From assembly GCF_000765215.1 (NCBI RefSeq), contig NZ_JPJE01000041.1, forward strand, positions 1 through 57,123: 57,123 nt of DNA, written 5' to 3'. Each line of letters begins with the position of its first letter. Position 1 is the stretch's first letter. A program made the translations under genes and the position numbers. Positions 25,726-35,683 of the stretch are shown piece by piece. The notes beneath the pieces are model-generated. The model ran no database searches. It was not told the DNA's origin and worked only from the letters and a program-made list of their open reading frames with translations. Origin of the DNA: Eubacterium sp. ER2. Its GTDB lineage: Bacteria > Bacillota > Clostridia > Lachnospirales > Lachnospiraceae.

Positions 25726-25799
25726 TTTATTCCCTCCTATATTTTTAGCCTTATAATACGTACATTTCCATTTCCTACTACGTTCAAAATTATACCACA

Positions 25800-26768
25800 T
25801 TATTTTTCAATAAAAAACTCTTTTATGATCAAATCCTGAATTTTTTCTGCATCTGTGATATAAAGAGCCCGGCCATCCTGCTCTGTCACCTCTCCGGGAA
25901 CCGTCTGCGTCTCCTCCTGGAAGGTATATCCCGCGATCTGGGTGAGCTCGTCTGCGGTGAGATTGGTAGTCATGTAGGGCTCCAACTGCTGATAGAGGTC
26001 TGTCAGCTCCTGTGTACTGAAGCCGCCTCCCGCCAGCATGGACAGAAGCGCCCGCATAAACTGAGACTGCCTCTCCATCCTCTGCTGGTTACTGTCCAGC
26101 GTCTCCGTATCCCGGCTCCTCACATATTGTTCCGCTTGCTCTCCATTAAGGACAAGGGAAGCCCCCTTCTGGAAAGCCGGATCAATCCATGTATAGTCCT
26201 CCGGCACGGTGATGGGAATCCCTCCCGCCGCATCCACAGCGACTTTGATGCCATCCAGCGTCAAGGCGAGATAGCTGTCAATGTCAATGCCTCCCAGCAG
26301 CTCTTCTGTCTTCTCCACAGTCAGGCGGCAGCTCCTCCCTCCGCCATCCCCGAAGGCATACTGCAGGCAGAGCTGGCCCTCTGCAGTCATTACCTTGCTT
26401 CCATTCTCGTCATAGACATCGATGTCCACCGCTGAATCCCTGGATATCTGCAGGATCTTCGCAGTCTGCTCTTTCTTATTTAAAATAAGCAGATTCAGGC
26501 TGTCCGCCTGTCCCGCATCTCCTGTCTGCTCCCCCACCTGGGCTGTGGACTCCCTGTCCACTCCCATCAGAAGCAGGGCCTGTACGTTCTGGTCTCTCCT
26601 GTACTCTTTCCCCTTGTAGGTGATATACCGCCCTCCCGATCCTTCGGAGGCCTCGCTGTCCGTCTCCACCGCATCAGGTTGGCGTATGAACGCCGTGTAC
26701 ACCACAGCTCCCACCAGGATCAGGCACAGAACTCCCAGAAGTACCAGTATACTATTTTTATGTTTCAT
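25800..26768 (-). CDS. LytR-CpsA-Psr (LCP) family protein
   Basis: 322 residues with an N-terminal membrane helix (about 7-25) and an extracellular LCP domain: LLMGVDRE, GQADSLNLLILN, ILQISRDSAVDI and the C-terminal YVRSRDTETLDSNQQRMER stretch containing the conserved Arg residues. LCP enzymes attach lipid-linked polymers to peptidoglycan. It overlaps the sortase gene by 11 bases, so polymer attachment and protein sorting are co-expressed with the kinase cassette. An internal LCP-domain segment (about residues 90-170) is shorter than usual. Confidence 0.88.
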   Translation of the reverse strand: MKHKNSILVLLGVLCLILVGAVVYTAFIRQPDAVETDSEASEGSGGRYITYKGKEYRRDQNVQALLLMGVDRESTAQVGEQTGDAGQADSLNLLILNKKEQTAKILQISRDSAVDIDVYDENGSKVMTAEGQLCLQYAFGDGGGRSCRLTVEKTEELLGGIDIDSYLALTLDGIKVAVDAAGGIPITVPEDYTWIDPAFQKGASLVLNGEQAEQYVRSRDTETLDSNQQRMERQSQFMRALLSMLAGGGFSTQELTDLYQQLEPYMTTNLTADELTQIAGYTFQEETQTVPGEVTEQDGRALYITDAEKIQDLIIKEFFIEK

Positions 26769-27522
26769 CTGTCAGCACCGCCTCCACAAGAAATCTGTGA
26801 TGATCCTCTCCGGCTATACATGTGCTAAGCGTCAGGAGCTTGTCCTGAGCCGTCACCTCCACATTTTCTGCGAACTGGCTCCGCAGATCAGAAGACGCGA
26901 ACACAGAGTCCAGAAATTCCTGTCTCTGGCCCTCTTCTGTAAAGTTATAGGACAGGGGAATCAGCCTGTCATCGTAGACCACTGCCGCGAAGATTCGATA
27001 GGTAAATATATGCTCCTCCGTATATACTGTAACATTCTGATGGGAATAGAGATACTCCTCGTCCATATAGTTCAGCAGATCGTGGAACATGACCGGATTC
27101 GAATCACTCATCCGGTGTCCGTAGACAACTGTATTGTAGTCCTCAAAATTCTTCTGGTTGTAGGTCTGGGTAAAGATCGCCCCCTGAGCCGCCTCTGTCC
27201 CCTCCCACGTATGGTCAAGGTAATAGGTATTGTCCTGTCTGTTCTGCACAATAGGGTAATCTATATTCGTCCCATCTATGCGGATCCAGGCGTACACATC
27301 CGGATTCGTCGCCTGGAGAGAGGCAAAATCTACAGGGATCTCCACCTCATCTGTATCTGACGACTCTTCCGGGAGTTTCTCTGTCTGCGCCTGCTGCTGT
27401 GCCTTTTCATTAGCCTGTCTGCCCTTGGCCTCGTCCATATAAAACCGTACAAGCCAGGCAGCGCACCCGACAGCGACAAGAATAAACACAACGGCCAGGA
27501 TGGTCCTTACGTGTTTTTTCAT
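26758..27522 (-). CDS. srtB: Class B sortase
   Basis: 254 residues: an N-terminal signal-anchor helix, a short linker, then a sortase domain with FASLQATNPDVYAWIRIDGTNIDYP (class B style), catalytic His in VVYGHRM, Cys in LTLSTC and Arg in HHRFLVEA. It anchors proteins to the wall. The start overlaps the Wzz gene stop as ATGA. Likely substrate: the SPKTS protein at 25114-25725. Confidence 0.93.
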   Translation of the reverse strand: MKKHVRTILAVVFILVAVGCAAWLVRFYMDEAKGRQANEKAQQQAQTEKLPEESSDTDEVEIPVDFASLQATNPDVYAWIRIDGTNIDYPIVQNRQDNTYYLDHTWEGTEAAQGAIFTQTYNQKNFEDYNTVVYGHRMSDSNPVMFHDLLNYMDEEYLYSHQNVTVYTEEHIFTYRIFAAVVYDDRLIPLSYNFTEEGQRQEFLDSVFASSDLRSQFAENVEVTAQDKLLTLSTCIAGEDHHRFLVEAVLTDET

Positions 27523-28226
27523 GACGCCTTGCGCCTCTTCTCAACAGGCATGACTGCCAGCGTATTGATATTCAGATACTTACGCACATCCTCCTCTGTC
27601 TGGATCGTATCGTTCATCATAAACTGTACAAAGATCACAAGGCAGGTGAGAAATGCGCCAGCCACGCCGCCAAGCAGCGTATTTTTCATCAGATTAGGGC
27701 TGGACGGAGCCGAGGGAGCTACCGCCTGCTCCGCAACATTCGGTTCATCTGTATTCATAATATCCGCGATCTGACTGGCCATGATATCCGCATAGGCATT
27801 GGCTATGTCTGCAGCCCGCTGGGGATCAGGATCTGTAGCCGTCATCTTCAGAAGATGGGTCTCTGAGGGATTGGAAGTGGAAAGTCTGGCCGCAAGGCTC
27901 TCATAGGACTCATCCAGTCCCACCTCATCGATCACCGCCTCTACCACCGGACGGGTTTTTGCAATCTCTGCGAAGTCGCTGGTCAGCTCTGTGCCGATCT
28001 GCAGATCTGTCACCGATGTAATGCTGGTTGTATTCGAAAGTATATAAATGGTTGCGCTGGCGGAATACTGAGGCGTAATGAAAAGCTTCGTATACCCGCC
28101 CACAAGGGCTGCCCCTGCCACCAGGCAGATGAGGATCAACCAGATCTTTCTCAGCAGTACGTGAAAAAGCTCGAGCAGATCGATCTCCATCTCCTCCTGT
28201 TTAGTACTCTGTGTTAATTCATCCAT
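27519..28226 (-). CDS. Wzz/CapA-like chain-length regulator and kinase modulator
   Basis: 235 residues from the ATG at 28226 (AAGGA site). Two membrane helices (about 23-43 and 175-195) flank an extracellular Wzz domain (YSASATIYILSN, LLKMTATDPDPQRAADIANAYA). The C-terminal cytoplasmic tail (KYLNINTLAVMPVEKRRK) is the part that activates a CapB-type kinase. First gene of the six-gene operon with sortase, LCP, surface protein, phosphatase and kinase. Confidence 0.9.
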   Translation of the reverse strand: MDELTQSTKQEEMEIDLLELFHVLLRKIWLILICLVAGAALVGGYTKLFITPQYSASATIYILSNTTSITSVTDLQIGTELTSDFAEIAKTRPVVEAVIDEVGLDESYESLAARLSTSNPSETHLLKMTATDPDPQRAADIANAYADIMASQIADIMNTDEPNVAEQAVAPSAPSSPNLMKNTLLGGVAGAFLTCLVIFVQFMMNDTIQTEEDVRKYLNINTLAVMPVEKRRKAS

Positions 28227-28267
28227 ATTTTCCCATCCTTGTTCAGTCTGTATCACTTCTTATTGTT

Positions 28268-28342
28268 CTCCACATTCTGCACTTTATCCGTATGTGGAGA
28301 CTGTTTCCTATTCATAATACATCCACGCTCGTTTATTGTCAA
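28268..28342 (-). promoter_or_regulatory. Promoter and leader inverted repeat of the Wzz/sortase/kinase operon
   Basis: Minus-strand TTGACA (28342-28337), 17-base spacer, TATTAT (28319-28314). The leader contains perfect 8-base arms CTCCACAT (28268-28275) and ATGTGGAG (28292-28299), which could be an operator or a hairpin. Confidence 0.8.
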
Positions 28343-28410
28343 TTGTTAACCGGCAGAACTTCCCTCTTCTTCCCCAGTCCCGCTTCTGGCCACGTGATTA
28401 AATGCCATGC

Positions 28411-28441
28411 AAAAAACCGCAGTCCCCTTGGGGGACTGCGG
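28411..28441 (-). terminator. Terminator of the str operon after tuf
   Basis: Perfect stem CCGCAGTCCCC/GGGGACTGCGG with a minimal loop, followed on the minus strand by TTTTTTG, about 30 bases past the tuf stop. Confidence 0.92.
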
Positions 28442-28472
28442 CTGAATTCACATGATCAATACAAATCAAAGA

Positions 28473-29666
28473 TTACTCGATGATTGTAGCAACACGGCCT
28501 GATCCTACTGTACGTCCGCCTTCACGGATAGCGAAACGAAGACCCTGCTCCATAGCTACCGGGTGGATCAGCTCGATTGTCATCTCTACGTTGTCACCAG
28601 GCATGCACATCTCTGTTCCCTCAGGAAGCTCGCAAACACCTGTAACGTCTGTTGTTCTGAAGTAGAACTGAGGACGATAGTTGTTGAAGAACGGAGTATG
28701 ACGTCCACCCTCGTCCTTTGTCAGAACGTAAACCTGAGCTGTAAATTTGTGGTGGCATGTAACTGAACCGGGTTTGCAAAGAACCTGACCTCTCTCGATC
28801 TCTGTTCTCTGGATACCACGGAGAAGTGCACCAATGTTGTCACCAGCCTGAGCCTCGTCAAGCAGCTTACGGAACATCTCAACACCTGTTACAACAGTCT
28901 TCTTTGTCTCCTCATGGATACCAACGATCTCGACCTCGTCAGATACATGAAGTGTACCACGCTCTACTCTACCAGTAGCAACTGTTCCACGACCTGTGAT
29001 AGAGAATACGTCCTCTACAGGCATAAGGAACGGCTTGTCTGTGTCACGCTGCGGATCCGGAATATAGGAATCTACTGCATCCATCAGCTCCATGATCTTG
29101 TCTCCCCACTCTCCGTCCGGATCTTCCAGAGCCTTCAGAGCGGAACCCTGGATGATCGGTGTGTCATCTCCCGGGAACTCATACTCGTCAAGCAGCTCAC
29201 GGATCTCCATCTCAACCAGCTCAAGGAGCTCCTCATCGTCAACCATGTCACACTTGTTCATGAATACAACGATGTAGGGAACGCCTACCTGACGGGACAG
29301 AAGGATGTGCTCTCTTGTCTGAGCCATAACACCATCTGTAGCAGCAACTACAAGGATAGCGCCGTCCATCTGAGCTGCACCAGTGATCATGTTCTTAACG
29401 TAGTCAGCATGTCCCGGGCAGTCAACGTGTGCATAGTGACGCTTATCTGTCTCGTACTCAACGTGAGCTGTAGAAATTGTGATTCCACGCTCTCTCTCTT
29501 CGGGTGCCTTGTCGATGTTGTCGAAAGCAACCTCTGCGTTACCAGCTACTCTGTGGGCAAGAACCTTTGTGATAGCTGCTGTAAGAGTGGTTTTACCATG
29601 GTCAACGTGGCCGATGGTACCAATATTACAATGCGGTTTTGTTCTTTCAAATTTAGCTTTTGCCAT
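28473..29666 (-). CDS. tuf: Translation elongation factor EF-Tu
   Basis: 397-residue GTPase delivering aminoacyl-tRNA to the ribosome. It opens [20 protein letters not shown]; the G motifs [13 protein letters not shown] and NKCDMVDD are intact, and the protein ends with a domain 3 of usual length. It is the last gene of the str operon, 140 bases after fusA, with AGGAGG before the ATG. Codon use is strongly biased, as expected of a highly expressed gene. Confidence 0.99.
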   Translation of the reverse strand: MAKAKFERTKPHCNIGTIGHVDHGKTTLTAAITKVLAHRVAGNAEVAFDNIDKAPEERERGITISTAHVEYETDKRHYAHVDCPGHADYVKNMITGAAQMDGAILVVAATDGVMAQTREHILLSRQVGVPYIVVFMNKCDMVDDEELLELVEMEIRELLDEYEFPGDDTPIIQGSALKALEDPDGEWGDKIMELMDAVDSYIPDPQRDTDKPFLMPVEDVFSITGRGTVATGRVERGTLHVSDEVEIVGIHEETKKTVVTGVEMFRKLLDEAQAGDNIGALLRGIQRTEIERGQVLCKPGSVTCHHKFTAQVYVLTKDEGGRHTPFFNNYRPQFYFRTTDVTGVCELPEGTEMCMPGDNVEMTIELIHPVAMEQGLRFAIREGGRTVGSGRVATIIE

Positions 29667-29806
29667 TTTGAATATCCTCCTTATTCAAGCGCCCTTTGGG
29701 CATTTTTCATGATTTTATCAGTTTACTCGGCTATTTCTGATTATATTTCATATCCCCTTGTTTTTCAAGCCTTTTTCATACTTTTTTGGCTGAAAACCGG
29801 CGAAAA

Positions 29807-31924
29807 TTAATCATTCTTTCCGGATAACACTTTTTCCTGTACTGATTTCGGAACAGGTTTGTAGCTGTCGAAGAACATGGAGTAGTTTCCACGGCCCTGT
29901 GTTCTGGAACGCAGGTCTGTAGAGTATCCGAACATCTCAGAAAGCGGCACGTGTGCGCGCACGATCTTTCCTCCGCCCAGATCATCCATACCCTCGATCT
30001 GACCACGACGGGAGTTCAGGTCACCGATGATATCTCCCATATACTCCTCCGGCATGGTTACTTCCACCTTCATGATAGGCTCAAGAAGCACCGGAGCAGC
30101 CTTCTTCATAGCATCCTTGAATGCAAGTGAGCCTGCGATGTGGAATGCCATCTCACTGGAGTCTACCTCATGGTAGGATCCGTCGTATACAGTAGCGTGG
30201 ATGCCTACTACCGGGAATCCGCCAAGGATACCGGACTTCATGGCCTCCTCGATACCTTCGCCTACAGCCGGGATGTATTCCTTCGGAATCGCTCCTCCGA
30301 CTACAGTGGACTCGAACTTGTATGTCTCCTCACCGTTGACATCCATGGGCTCGAATTTCACTTTACAGTGTCCGTACTGTCCACGTCCACCGGACTGCTT
30401 TGCGTACTTGCTGTCCACGTCAACAGCCTTTGTAAACGCCTCCTTGTAGGCAACCTGAGGTGCACCTACGTTGGCCTCTACCTTGAACTCACGGAGCAGA
30501 CGGTCTACGATGATCTCCAGGTGGAGCTCACCCATACCAGCGATGATTGTCTGGCCTGTCTCGGAATCTGTATGAGCACGGAATGTAGGATCCTCCTCTG
30601 CCAGCTTCGCGAGAGACTCTCCAAGCTTGCCCTGGGATGCCTTTGTCTTGGGCTCAATAGCCAGCTCGATAACCGGCTCCGGGAACTCCATGGACTCAAG
30701 GATAACCGGGTGCTGCTCGTCACAGATCGTGTCTCCTGTTGTGGAGAACTTGAATCCGATAGCGGCCGCGATATCTCCGGAATACACCTTATCCAGCTCA
30801 TGTCTCTTGTTGGCGTGCATCTGCAGGATACGTCCCACACGCTCTTTCTTGTCCTTTGTCGCGTTCAGTACATAGGAACCGGAGTTTACAGTTCCTGAGT
30901 ATACTCTGAAGTAAGCGAGCTTACCTACGAACGGGTCTGTCATGATCTTGAATACGAGAGCAGAGAAGGGCTCCTCGTCGGAAGCATGTCTCTCCACTTC
31001 ATTTCCATCCTCGTCCACACCCTTGATAGCCGGGATGTCTGTGGGCGCCGGCATGTACTCAATGATCGCGTCCAGAAGCTTCTGAACACCTTTGTTTCTG
31101 TAAGCAGATCCGCAGCATACGGGAACTGCTGTACACTCACATGTCGCCTTACGAAGAACAGCCTTCAGGGACTCAACGGACGGCTCGTCGCCCTCCAGAT
31201 ACTCCATCATCAGGTCGTCGTCCAGCTCGCAGATCTTCTCAACCAACTCTGTGTGGTAGAGCTCTGCATCGTCCTTCATATCGTCCGGGATATCGGTAAC
31301 GGAAATGTCATCGCCCTTCTCATCGTTGTAGATGTAGGCCTTCATTTCCATCAGGTCGATGATTCCCTTGAACTCGTCTTCCTTGCCGATAGGCAGCTGC
31401 AGACAGATGGCGTTCTTGCCAAGTCTTGTCTTGATCTGCTCTACAGCGTTGTAGAAGTCAGCACCTAAAATGTCCATCTTGTTGATGAAAGCCATACGAG
31501 GTACGTTGTATGTGTCGGCCTGACGCCATACGTTCTCTGACTGAGGCTCTACACCACCTTTGGCACAGAACACACCTACTGCACCGTCAAGTACACGAAG
31601 TGAACGCTCAACCTCTACCGTGAAGTCAACGTGACCCGGAGTATCGATGATGTTGATACGGTGTTCCAAAGCGCCCTTTTTCGGCTTTGTGAACTCTTCC
31701 AGAGTCCAGTGGCATGTGGTAGCGGCTGAAGTGATCGTGATACCTCTCTCCTGCTCCTGCTCCATCCAGTCCATGGTCGCAGTACCTTCGTGAGTATCAC
31801 CAATTTTGTAGTTAACACCAGTGTAATACAGGATACGCTCTGTCAGTGTCGTCTTACCGGCATCGATATGAGCCATAATACCAATATTTCTGGTTCTCTC
31901 CAATGGATATTCTCTTCCAGCCAA
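29807..31924 (-). CDS. fusA: Translation elongation factor EF-G
   Basis: 705-residue translocation GTPase. It opens [20 protein letters not shown] with G motifs [17 protein letters not shown] and NKMDI, followed by domains II-V ([17 protein letters not shown], then [11 protein letters not shown] and LGGFPVVGI) ending [11 protein letters not shown]. Length and order are standard. It follows rpsG by 15 bases. Confidence 0.99.
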   Translation of the reverse strand: MAGREYPLERTRNIGIMAHIDAGKTTLTERILYYTGVNYKIGDTHEGTATMDWMEQEQERGITITSAATTCHWTLEEFTKPKKGALEHRINIIDTPGHVDFTVEVERSLRVLDGAVGVFCAKGGVEPQSENVWRQADTYNVPRMAFINKMDILGADFYNAVEQIKTRLGKNAICLQLPIGKEDEFKGIIDLMEMKAYIYNDEKGDDISVTDIPDDMKDDAELYHTELVEKICELDDDLMMEYLEGDEPSVESLKAVLRKATCECTAVPVCCGSAYRNKGVQKLLDAIIEYMPAPTDIPAIKGVDEDGNEVERHASDEEPFSALVFKIMTDPFVGKLAYFRVYSGTVNSGSYVLNATKDKKERVGRILQMHANKRHELDKVYSGDIAAAIGFKFSTTGDTICDEQHPVILESMEFPEPVIELAIEPKTKASQGKLGESLAKLAEEDPTFRAHTDSETGQTIIAGMGELHLEIIVDRLLREFKVEANVGAPQVAYKEAFTKAVDVDSKYAKQSGGRGQYGHCKVKFEPMDVNGEETYKFESTVVGGAIPKEYIPAVGEGIEEAMKSGILGGFPVVGIHATVYDGSYHEVDSSEMAFHIAGSLAFKDAMKKAAPVLLEPIMKVEVTMPEEYMGDIIGDLNSRRGQIEGMDDLGGGKIVRAHVPLSEMFGYSTDLRSRTQGRGNYSMFFDSYKPVPKSVQEKVLSGKND

Positions 31925-31939
31925 GGTTTTTTCCTCCTA

Positions 31940-32410
31940 TTAGAATCGATAGTGAGCAAACGCTTTGTTTGCCTCTGCCATCTTGTGCATGTCTTCTTTT
32001 CTCTTCACTGCTGCGCCTGTGTTGTTTGCAGCATCCATGATCTCGTTCGCCAGTCTCTCCTCCATTGTCTTCTCGCCTCTTGCGCGGGAGAAGTTGGTCA
32101 GCCAGCGAAGCGCCAGAGTCTGTCTTCTGTCAGCTCTTACCTCGATCGGCACCTGGTAGTTGGCTCCACCGATACGTCTTGCCTTTACCTCAAGTACGGG
32201 CATGATGTTGTTCATAGCCTCTTCAAATACCTCGATAGCCGGTCTGTCAGTCTTTGCTGCGACTCTGTCAAATGCTCCGTATACAATCTTCTGCGCGATA
32301 CCCTTCTTACCGTCTAACATAATGTTATTGATAAGCTTTGTAACCACTTTGCTGTTGTATAACGGATCCGCTAATACGTCTCTTTTCTGCGTATGTCCTT
32401 TACGTGGCAC
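31940..32410 (-). CDS. rpsG: 30S ribosomal protein S7
   Basis: 156 residues, primary binder of the 16S rRNA 3' major domain. The start is a GTG at 32410 ([12 protein letters not shown]) preceded by GGAGGG; an upstream ATG seven codons earlier in the same frame does not fit the family N-terminus. Conserved [17 protein letters not shown] and [12 protein letters not shown]-like segments are present. Confidence 0.97.
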   Translation of the reverse strand: MPRKGHTQKRDVLADPLYNSKVVTKLINNIMLDGKKGIAQKIVYGAFDRVAAKTDRPAIEVFEEAMNNIMPVLEVKARRIGGANYQVPIEVRADRRQTLALRWLTNFSRARGEKTMEERLANEIMDAANNTGAAVKRKEDMHKMAEANKAFAHYRF

Positions 32411-32615
32411 GGTTCTTCCCTCCTTAAACATTGTTTTCTATCAAGAACAGCCGGGCCGCTCCCGATACTTTGATTAATTCACAGGTACTCACATGTGTCT
32501 TTCTAATGATACAGTGTAGTGCACAGGCCATACAGGGAAGAAAAGAGTCTCTTCTATCTGTAAACACCTGTAACTTACTTCATCATAGTTCTGTTTGTGA
32601 CTACAAATTCAGATC

Positions 32616-33038
32616 TTATTTTTTAGCGTCTTTCGGTCTCTTGGCACCGTACTTGGAACGAGCCTGTCTTCTCTTGGCAACGCCTGCTGTATCCAGTGTT
32701 CCTCTTACGATGTGATACCTTGTACCAGGAAGGTCCTTAACACGGCCTCCACGGATCAGGACAACGCTGTGCTCCTGCAGGTTGTGTCCCTCGCCCGGAA
32801 TATAGCTTGTTACCTCGATTCCGTTGGAAAGACGAACTCTGGCGATCTTACGAAGAGCTGAGTTAGGCTTCTTCGGAGTAGCTGTCTTAACAGCTGTGCA
32901 GACACCTCTCTTCTGCGGCGCAGATGTGTCTGTTGCTCTCTTTCTAAGGGAGTTGTACCCTTTCTGAAGTGCCGGAGCTGTAGATTTCTTTACAGAAGTC
33001 TGACGTCCCTTTCTTACTAACTGGTTAAATGTTGGCAT
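32616..33038 (-). CDS. rpsL: 30S ribosomal protein S12
   Basis: 140 residues, decoding-centre protein. It has [13 protein letters not shown], the [15 protein letters not shown] loop with the Lys linked to streptomycin response, and the C-terminal [12 protein letters not shown] tail. AGGAGGTG precedes the ATG. First gene of the str operon here; rpoBC, often just upstream in Firmicutes, is not adjacent. The 205-base gap to rpsG holds no gene I can support. Confidence 0.98.
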   Translation of the reverse strand: MPTFNQLVRKGRQTSVKKSTAPALQKGYNSLRKRATDTSAPQKRGVCTAVKTATPKKPNSALRKIARVRLSNGIEVTSYIPGEGHNLQEHSVVLIRGGRVKDLPGTRYHIVRGTLDTAGVAKRRQARSKYGAKRPKDAKK

Positions 33039-33135
33039 TTCTTTTCACCTCCTACGATTAAAAATAAGTTACGGGTTTAAACTCTTGCAAGTTTAAGGCG
33101 TGCGAAATACTGCGTATCCCTATGCACGCCAGACT

Positions 33136-33164
33136 ATTTTATTATGGATGTGCCCAAAAGTCAA
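33136..33164 (-). promoter_or_regulatory. str operon promoter
   Basis: Minus-strand TTGACT (33164-33159), a 17-base spacer and TAAAAT (33141-33136), about 100 bases before rpsL. The -35 box directly abuts the hairpin that ends the upstream transcript. Confidence 0.75.
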
Positions 33165-33196
33165 GGGCCTGCGGGATTTTTTTCTCCCGCAGGCCC
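33165..33196 (-). terminator. Hairpin ending the C-type lectin operon
   Basis: Perfect 12-bp stem GGGCCTGCGGGA/TCCCGCAGGCCC. In the minus direction it follows the lectin-like gene and is succeeded by TTGACTTTTG, which is at the same time the -35 region of the str promoter. Confidence 0.7.
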
Positions 33197-33224
33197 CTGT
33201 TTTCCGCCTGTTTTTACATATTTT

Positions 33225-33887
33225 TTACGAATCCCACTCACATACGAAGCCGACCGTGCTCTCCCCGTAGTAGGAGCTCAGGTCATCCGGAACGTCCGAC
33301 CATACCCACTGGCCGTCCACCAGGAACATGACCAGACAGTTCTCATTCCCCCCGTCGTTGTTGGGCTCTCCCGACATCCACGCCGTGTAGGAGAAATCCT
33401 CCCCGTTGGTCCACTGGAAATTGCCGTCCGATCCGCGCTGTCCCCCCAGGAAGAGGACCTTCCTCCCGGACTGGTCTGCCAGCTGCACGATCTTGTCGTA
33501 CTCTGCCTGACTTCCCACAGTGGCAAGATATCCGCCCTGGGCCTTGCAGTAGGCGTCCGCCTGAGCCCAGGTCATCCGCTGGGCGACCACCTCATAGCGG
33601 TGCTCCCCGGAAGCGCTCTCGTCCCCCGCCCCCGCCGCGTCACCGGCATCCTCGGAGGTGCTTCCGTCCGCTGTCACCAGAATCGTACTCTTCACGTCTA
33701 TCTCATCGCCTGAGGGCTGCACCTGCTCCAGCTTGGCTTCCTTGCCACCACTCTTGCCGCCCCCTGCGCCGCCGCTGGCTGAGGAGGTGATGAACACGCC
33801 CACGACCGCCGCGATGGCTGCCACGATCAGTACCGCAAGCACGATAGCCGCAATCTTCCATCCGCTCTTTGTCTGCTTTTCTTCCAT
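33225..33887 (-). CDS. Membrane-anchored C-type lectin-like domain protein
   Basis: 220 residues from the ATG at 33887 (GGAGGCG site). One membrane helix (about residues 12-34), a Gly/Ser/Asp-rich linker, then a C-type lectin fold from about residue 100: YEVVAQRMTWAQADAYCKAQGGYLATV, LGGQRG, WTNGEDFSYTAW, EPNNDGGNENCLVM and FVCEWDS. The EPN motif and WSD-like segment suggest a Ca2+-type sugar site, but bacterial members often bind proteins. It sits 17 bases behind the zinc-ribbon membrane protein gene. Confidence 0.85.
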   Translation of the reverse strand: MEEKQTKSGWKIAAIVLAVLIVAAIAAVVGVFITSSASGGAGGGKSGGKEAKLEQVQPSGDEIDVKSTILVTADGSTSEDAGDAAGAGDESASGEHRYEVVAQRMTWAQADAYCKAQGGYLATVGSQAEYDKIVQLADQSGRKVLFLGGQRGSDGNFQWTNGEDFSYTAWMSGEPNNDGGNENCLVMFLVDGQWVWSDVPDDLSSYYGESTVGFVCEWDS

Positions 33888-33904
33888 ATTATAATCTCGC
33901 CTCC

Positions 33905-35410
33905 TTAATACCAGATGCTGCCGGGAGTAAATGACCACAGCTTATATGTATCCCCGTCATAGACAAACTGCGCACTTGCGTAGGAGGAGCCGTCCTTTGT
34001 CCGGCTCTCCGGCGCGTCATCAAACAGTCCCTGATAGGTATAGATGACGTCATAGTCATAGCTCAGTTCAGCCTGAAGGCTTCCATTATAAGTTCCCACT
34101 TCAGACACATCGCACTCAAAGCCGCTCAGCTGCAGCTGCTGAGCCGAAGAGTACTTATCGGCCTCCAGACTGTTCCTCAGATTCTCGTAATAATCCTCAT
34201 TGCTGTCAGGAGCCCCCTCCGCGAACAGATCCTTCACCTCATCAAAGGAGCTGCCGGCCAGAGCAACCTGGCAGTAGGCCTCCATAGCCTCCTGCAGCTT
34301 TGTCTCCACAGCCTGCGTTCCCTCTTCCGAGAGCGTCAGGCCGGATACTGTGCACTCAGACTGAGCCGCCGTGTCAAACTGGGCCTCATACGTCTCACAC
34401 CAGGGTATCTCCGCCTGTATACTGTGGACTCCGTTGAAAATGGAGATCTGATAGCAATCCTGGCCCTCCTCCTCTGAGACCAGATAGTCCTCTGTCAGCT
34501 GGACGCCGTCCACCGCTGTCTGCGCCCCCTTCGGCACATAGATATTGTAATTCTGGGCGATCAGCCCGTCAGCCGAGACTTTCCATGTATCGAAAAACAG
34601 CATGGACTTTCTGCTCTGTTTGACCACCGTGACCGTGGTGCTGGACTGCCCCTGCCCGTTTATAGTATAGTTCACCTCAAAGGTCTGGGTAATCCCGTCC
34701 CCCATATTGCCGGCCGGCTTCTGCACCTGGAAATTGGTGATCTCCGGCAGGGAGCTGGCGTCCATGATCTTCTCGTACTGATCCTCCTGGATGAATTCTC
34801 CATCCGGGATCTCCAGCATGCCATAGACCTCCTCCCAGTCCTGATCCGCATAGGCCTTAAAGTATTTCTCTGCCACAGAGATAGCGCTGCTGCGGCTGTT
34901 CCCGATGGCGAAGAAGGCCACGACCAGCAGCACAAGGCACACCGCCTCCAGGATGACTGCGATCTGCAGCCTGGACATTTTCTTTCGGGGCGCCCCTCCG
35001 GCAGCCATGTTCTGGGTAAAATCCTGGTCAAATCCCTGGTTCATGTTCGGATCATAATTCTGGTCCATACCCGGATCGAAGCCCTGGTCCGAGGAGCCCT
35101 GCTGCCATTGCTCTGGCTCCGGCTGTGCCTCCGGCTCTACCGGCTGGTCAAAGGCTGACACCTGTTCTTCCGGCCGCTCTGCGCTTTCCGCCTGTTCTTC
35201 TTCCGGTCCCGTTGCCTGCTCCGGCCCGGCAGTCGGTTCTTCATCACTCTCCATATTTGGCGCGTTTTCCGGCTCAGCCGCAGGCTCCACTTTTGTCTCT
35301 CCGGTTTCCTCCGGCACGTACTGTGCCTCACCCTCCAGCTTTGTCCCGCAGTTCTCGCAGAATTTTGAGTCGTCTGTGTTGGCAGTTCCGCAATTTGGAC
35401 AAATCAGCAT
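33905..35410 (-). CDS. Zinc-ribbon membrane protein with extracellular domain
   Basis: 501 residues from the ATG at 35410 (AGGAGGAG site). N-terminal zinc ribbon MLICPNCGTANTDDSKFCENCG, then about 130 residues of acidic Pro/Glu/Gln-rich low complexity with NMNQGFDQD-like repeats, a membrane helix (about 170-190), and a long extracytoplasmic region with an NTF2/DUF4878-like start (AISVAEKYFKAYADQDWEEVYGML). Function unknown. Such zinc-ribbon-TM proteins are common in Clostridia and are suspected envelope-stress sensors. Operon partner of the lectin-like gene. Confidence 0.75.
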   Translation of the reverse strand: MLICPNCGTANTDDSKFCENCGTKLEGEAQYVPEETGETKVEPAAEPENAPNMESDEEPTAGPEQATGPEEEQAESAERPEEQVSAFDQPVEPEAQPEPEQWQQGSSDQGFDPGMDQNYDPNMNQGFDQDFTQNMAAGGAPRKKMSRLQIAVILEAVCLVLLVVAFFAIGNSRSSAISVAEKYFKAYADQDWEEVYGMLEIPDGEFIQEDQYEKIMDASSLPEITNFQVQKPAGNMGDGITQTFEVNYTINGQGQSSTTVTVVKQSRKSMLFFDTWKVSADGLIAQNYNIYVPKGAQTAVDGVQLTEDYLVSEEEGQDCYQISIFNGVHSIQAEIPWCETYEAQFDTAAQSECTVSGLTLSEEGTQAVETKLQEAMEAYCQVALAGSSFDEVKDLFAEGAPDSNEDYYENLRNSLEADKYSSAQQLQLSGFECDVSEVGTYNGSLQAELSYDYDVIYTYQGLFDDAPESRTKDGSSYASAQFVYDGDTYKLWSFTPGSIWY

Positions 35411-35607
35411 TTCTCTCTCCTCCTTTTCCGGCATTTCAGTCAGAAAATGACTGTTTCTGTCTAACTTAGATTTTAATCTCTCAGGACAGACATGGCAATA
35501 GTCAATTTGGGAAAATGCCAACAATAAACACCAGCGAGTAACTGGTGTAGAAGACTTGTTCATATACAATTTAGCTATATAATAAATCTGCAATTCTCTC
35601 GGAGGTC

Positions 35608-35656
35608 AAAAACCGCGGGACAGAGTCCTAAATCACGAACTCTGTCCCACGGTTTT
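35608..35656 (-). terminator. Terminator downstream of the decayed Rpn gene
   Basis: Arms AAAACCG-GGGACAGAGT and ACTCTGTCCC-CGGTTTT with one internal mismatch; on the minus strand followed by TTTTTG. A long, near-perfect stem that could also mark an element boundary. Confidence 0.65.
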
Positions 35657-35683
35657 CACGTTTCATTCTCCATCTCTTTTCAT

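Noticed and set aside
33225-33887. Diversity-generating retroelement target
   Set aside because: A C-type lectin fold is present, but no template repeat, reverse transcriptase or adenine-biased variable repeat was found nearby.
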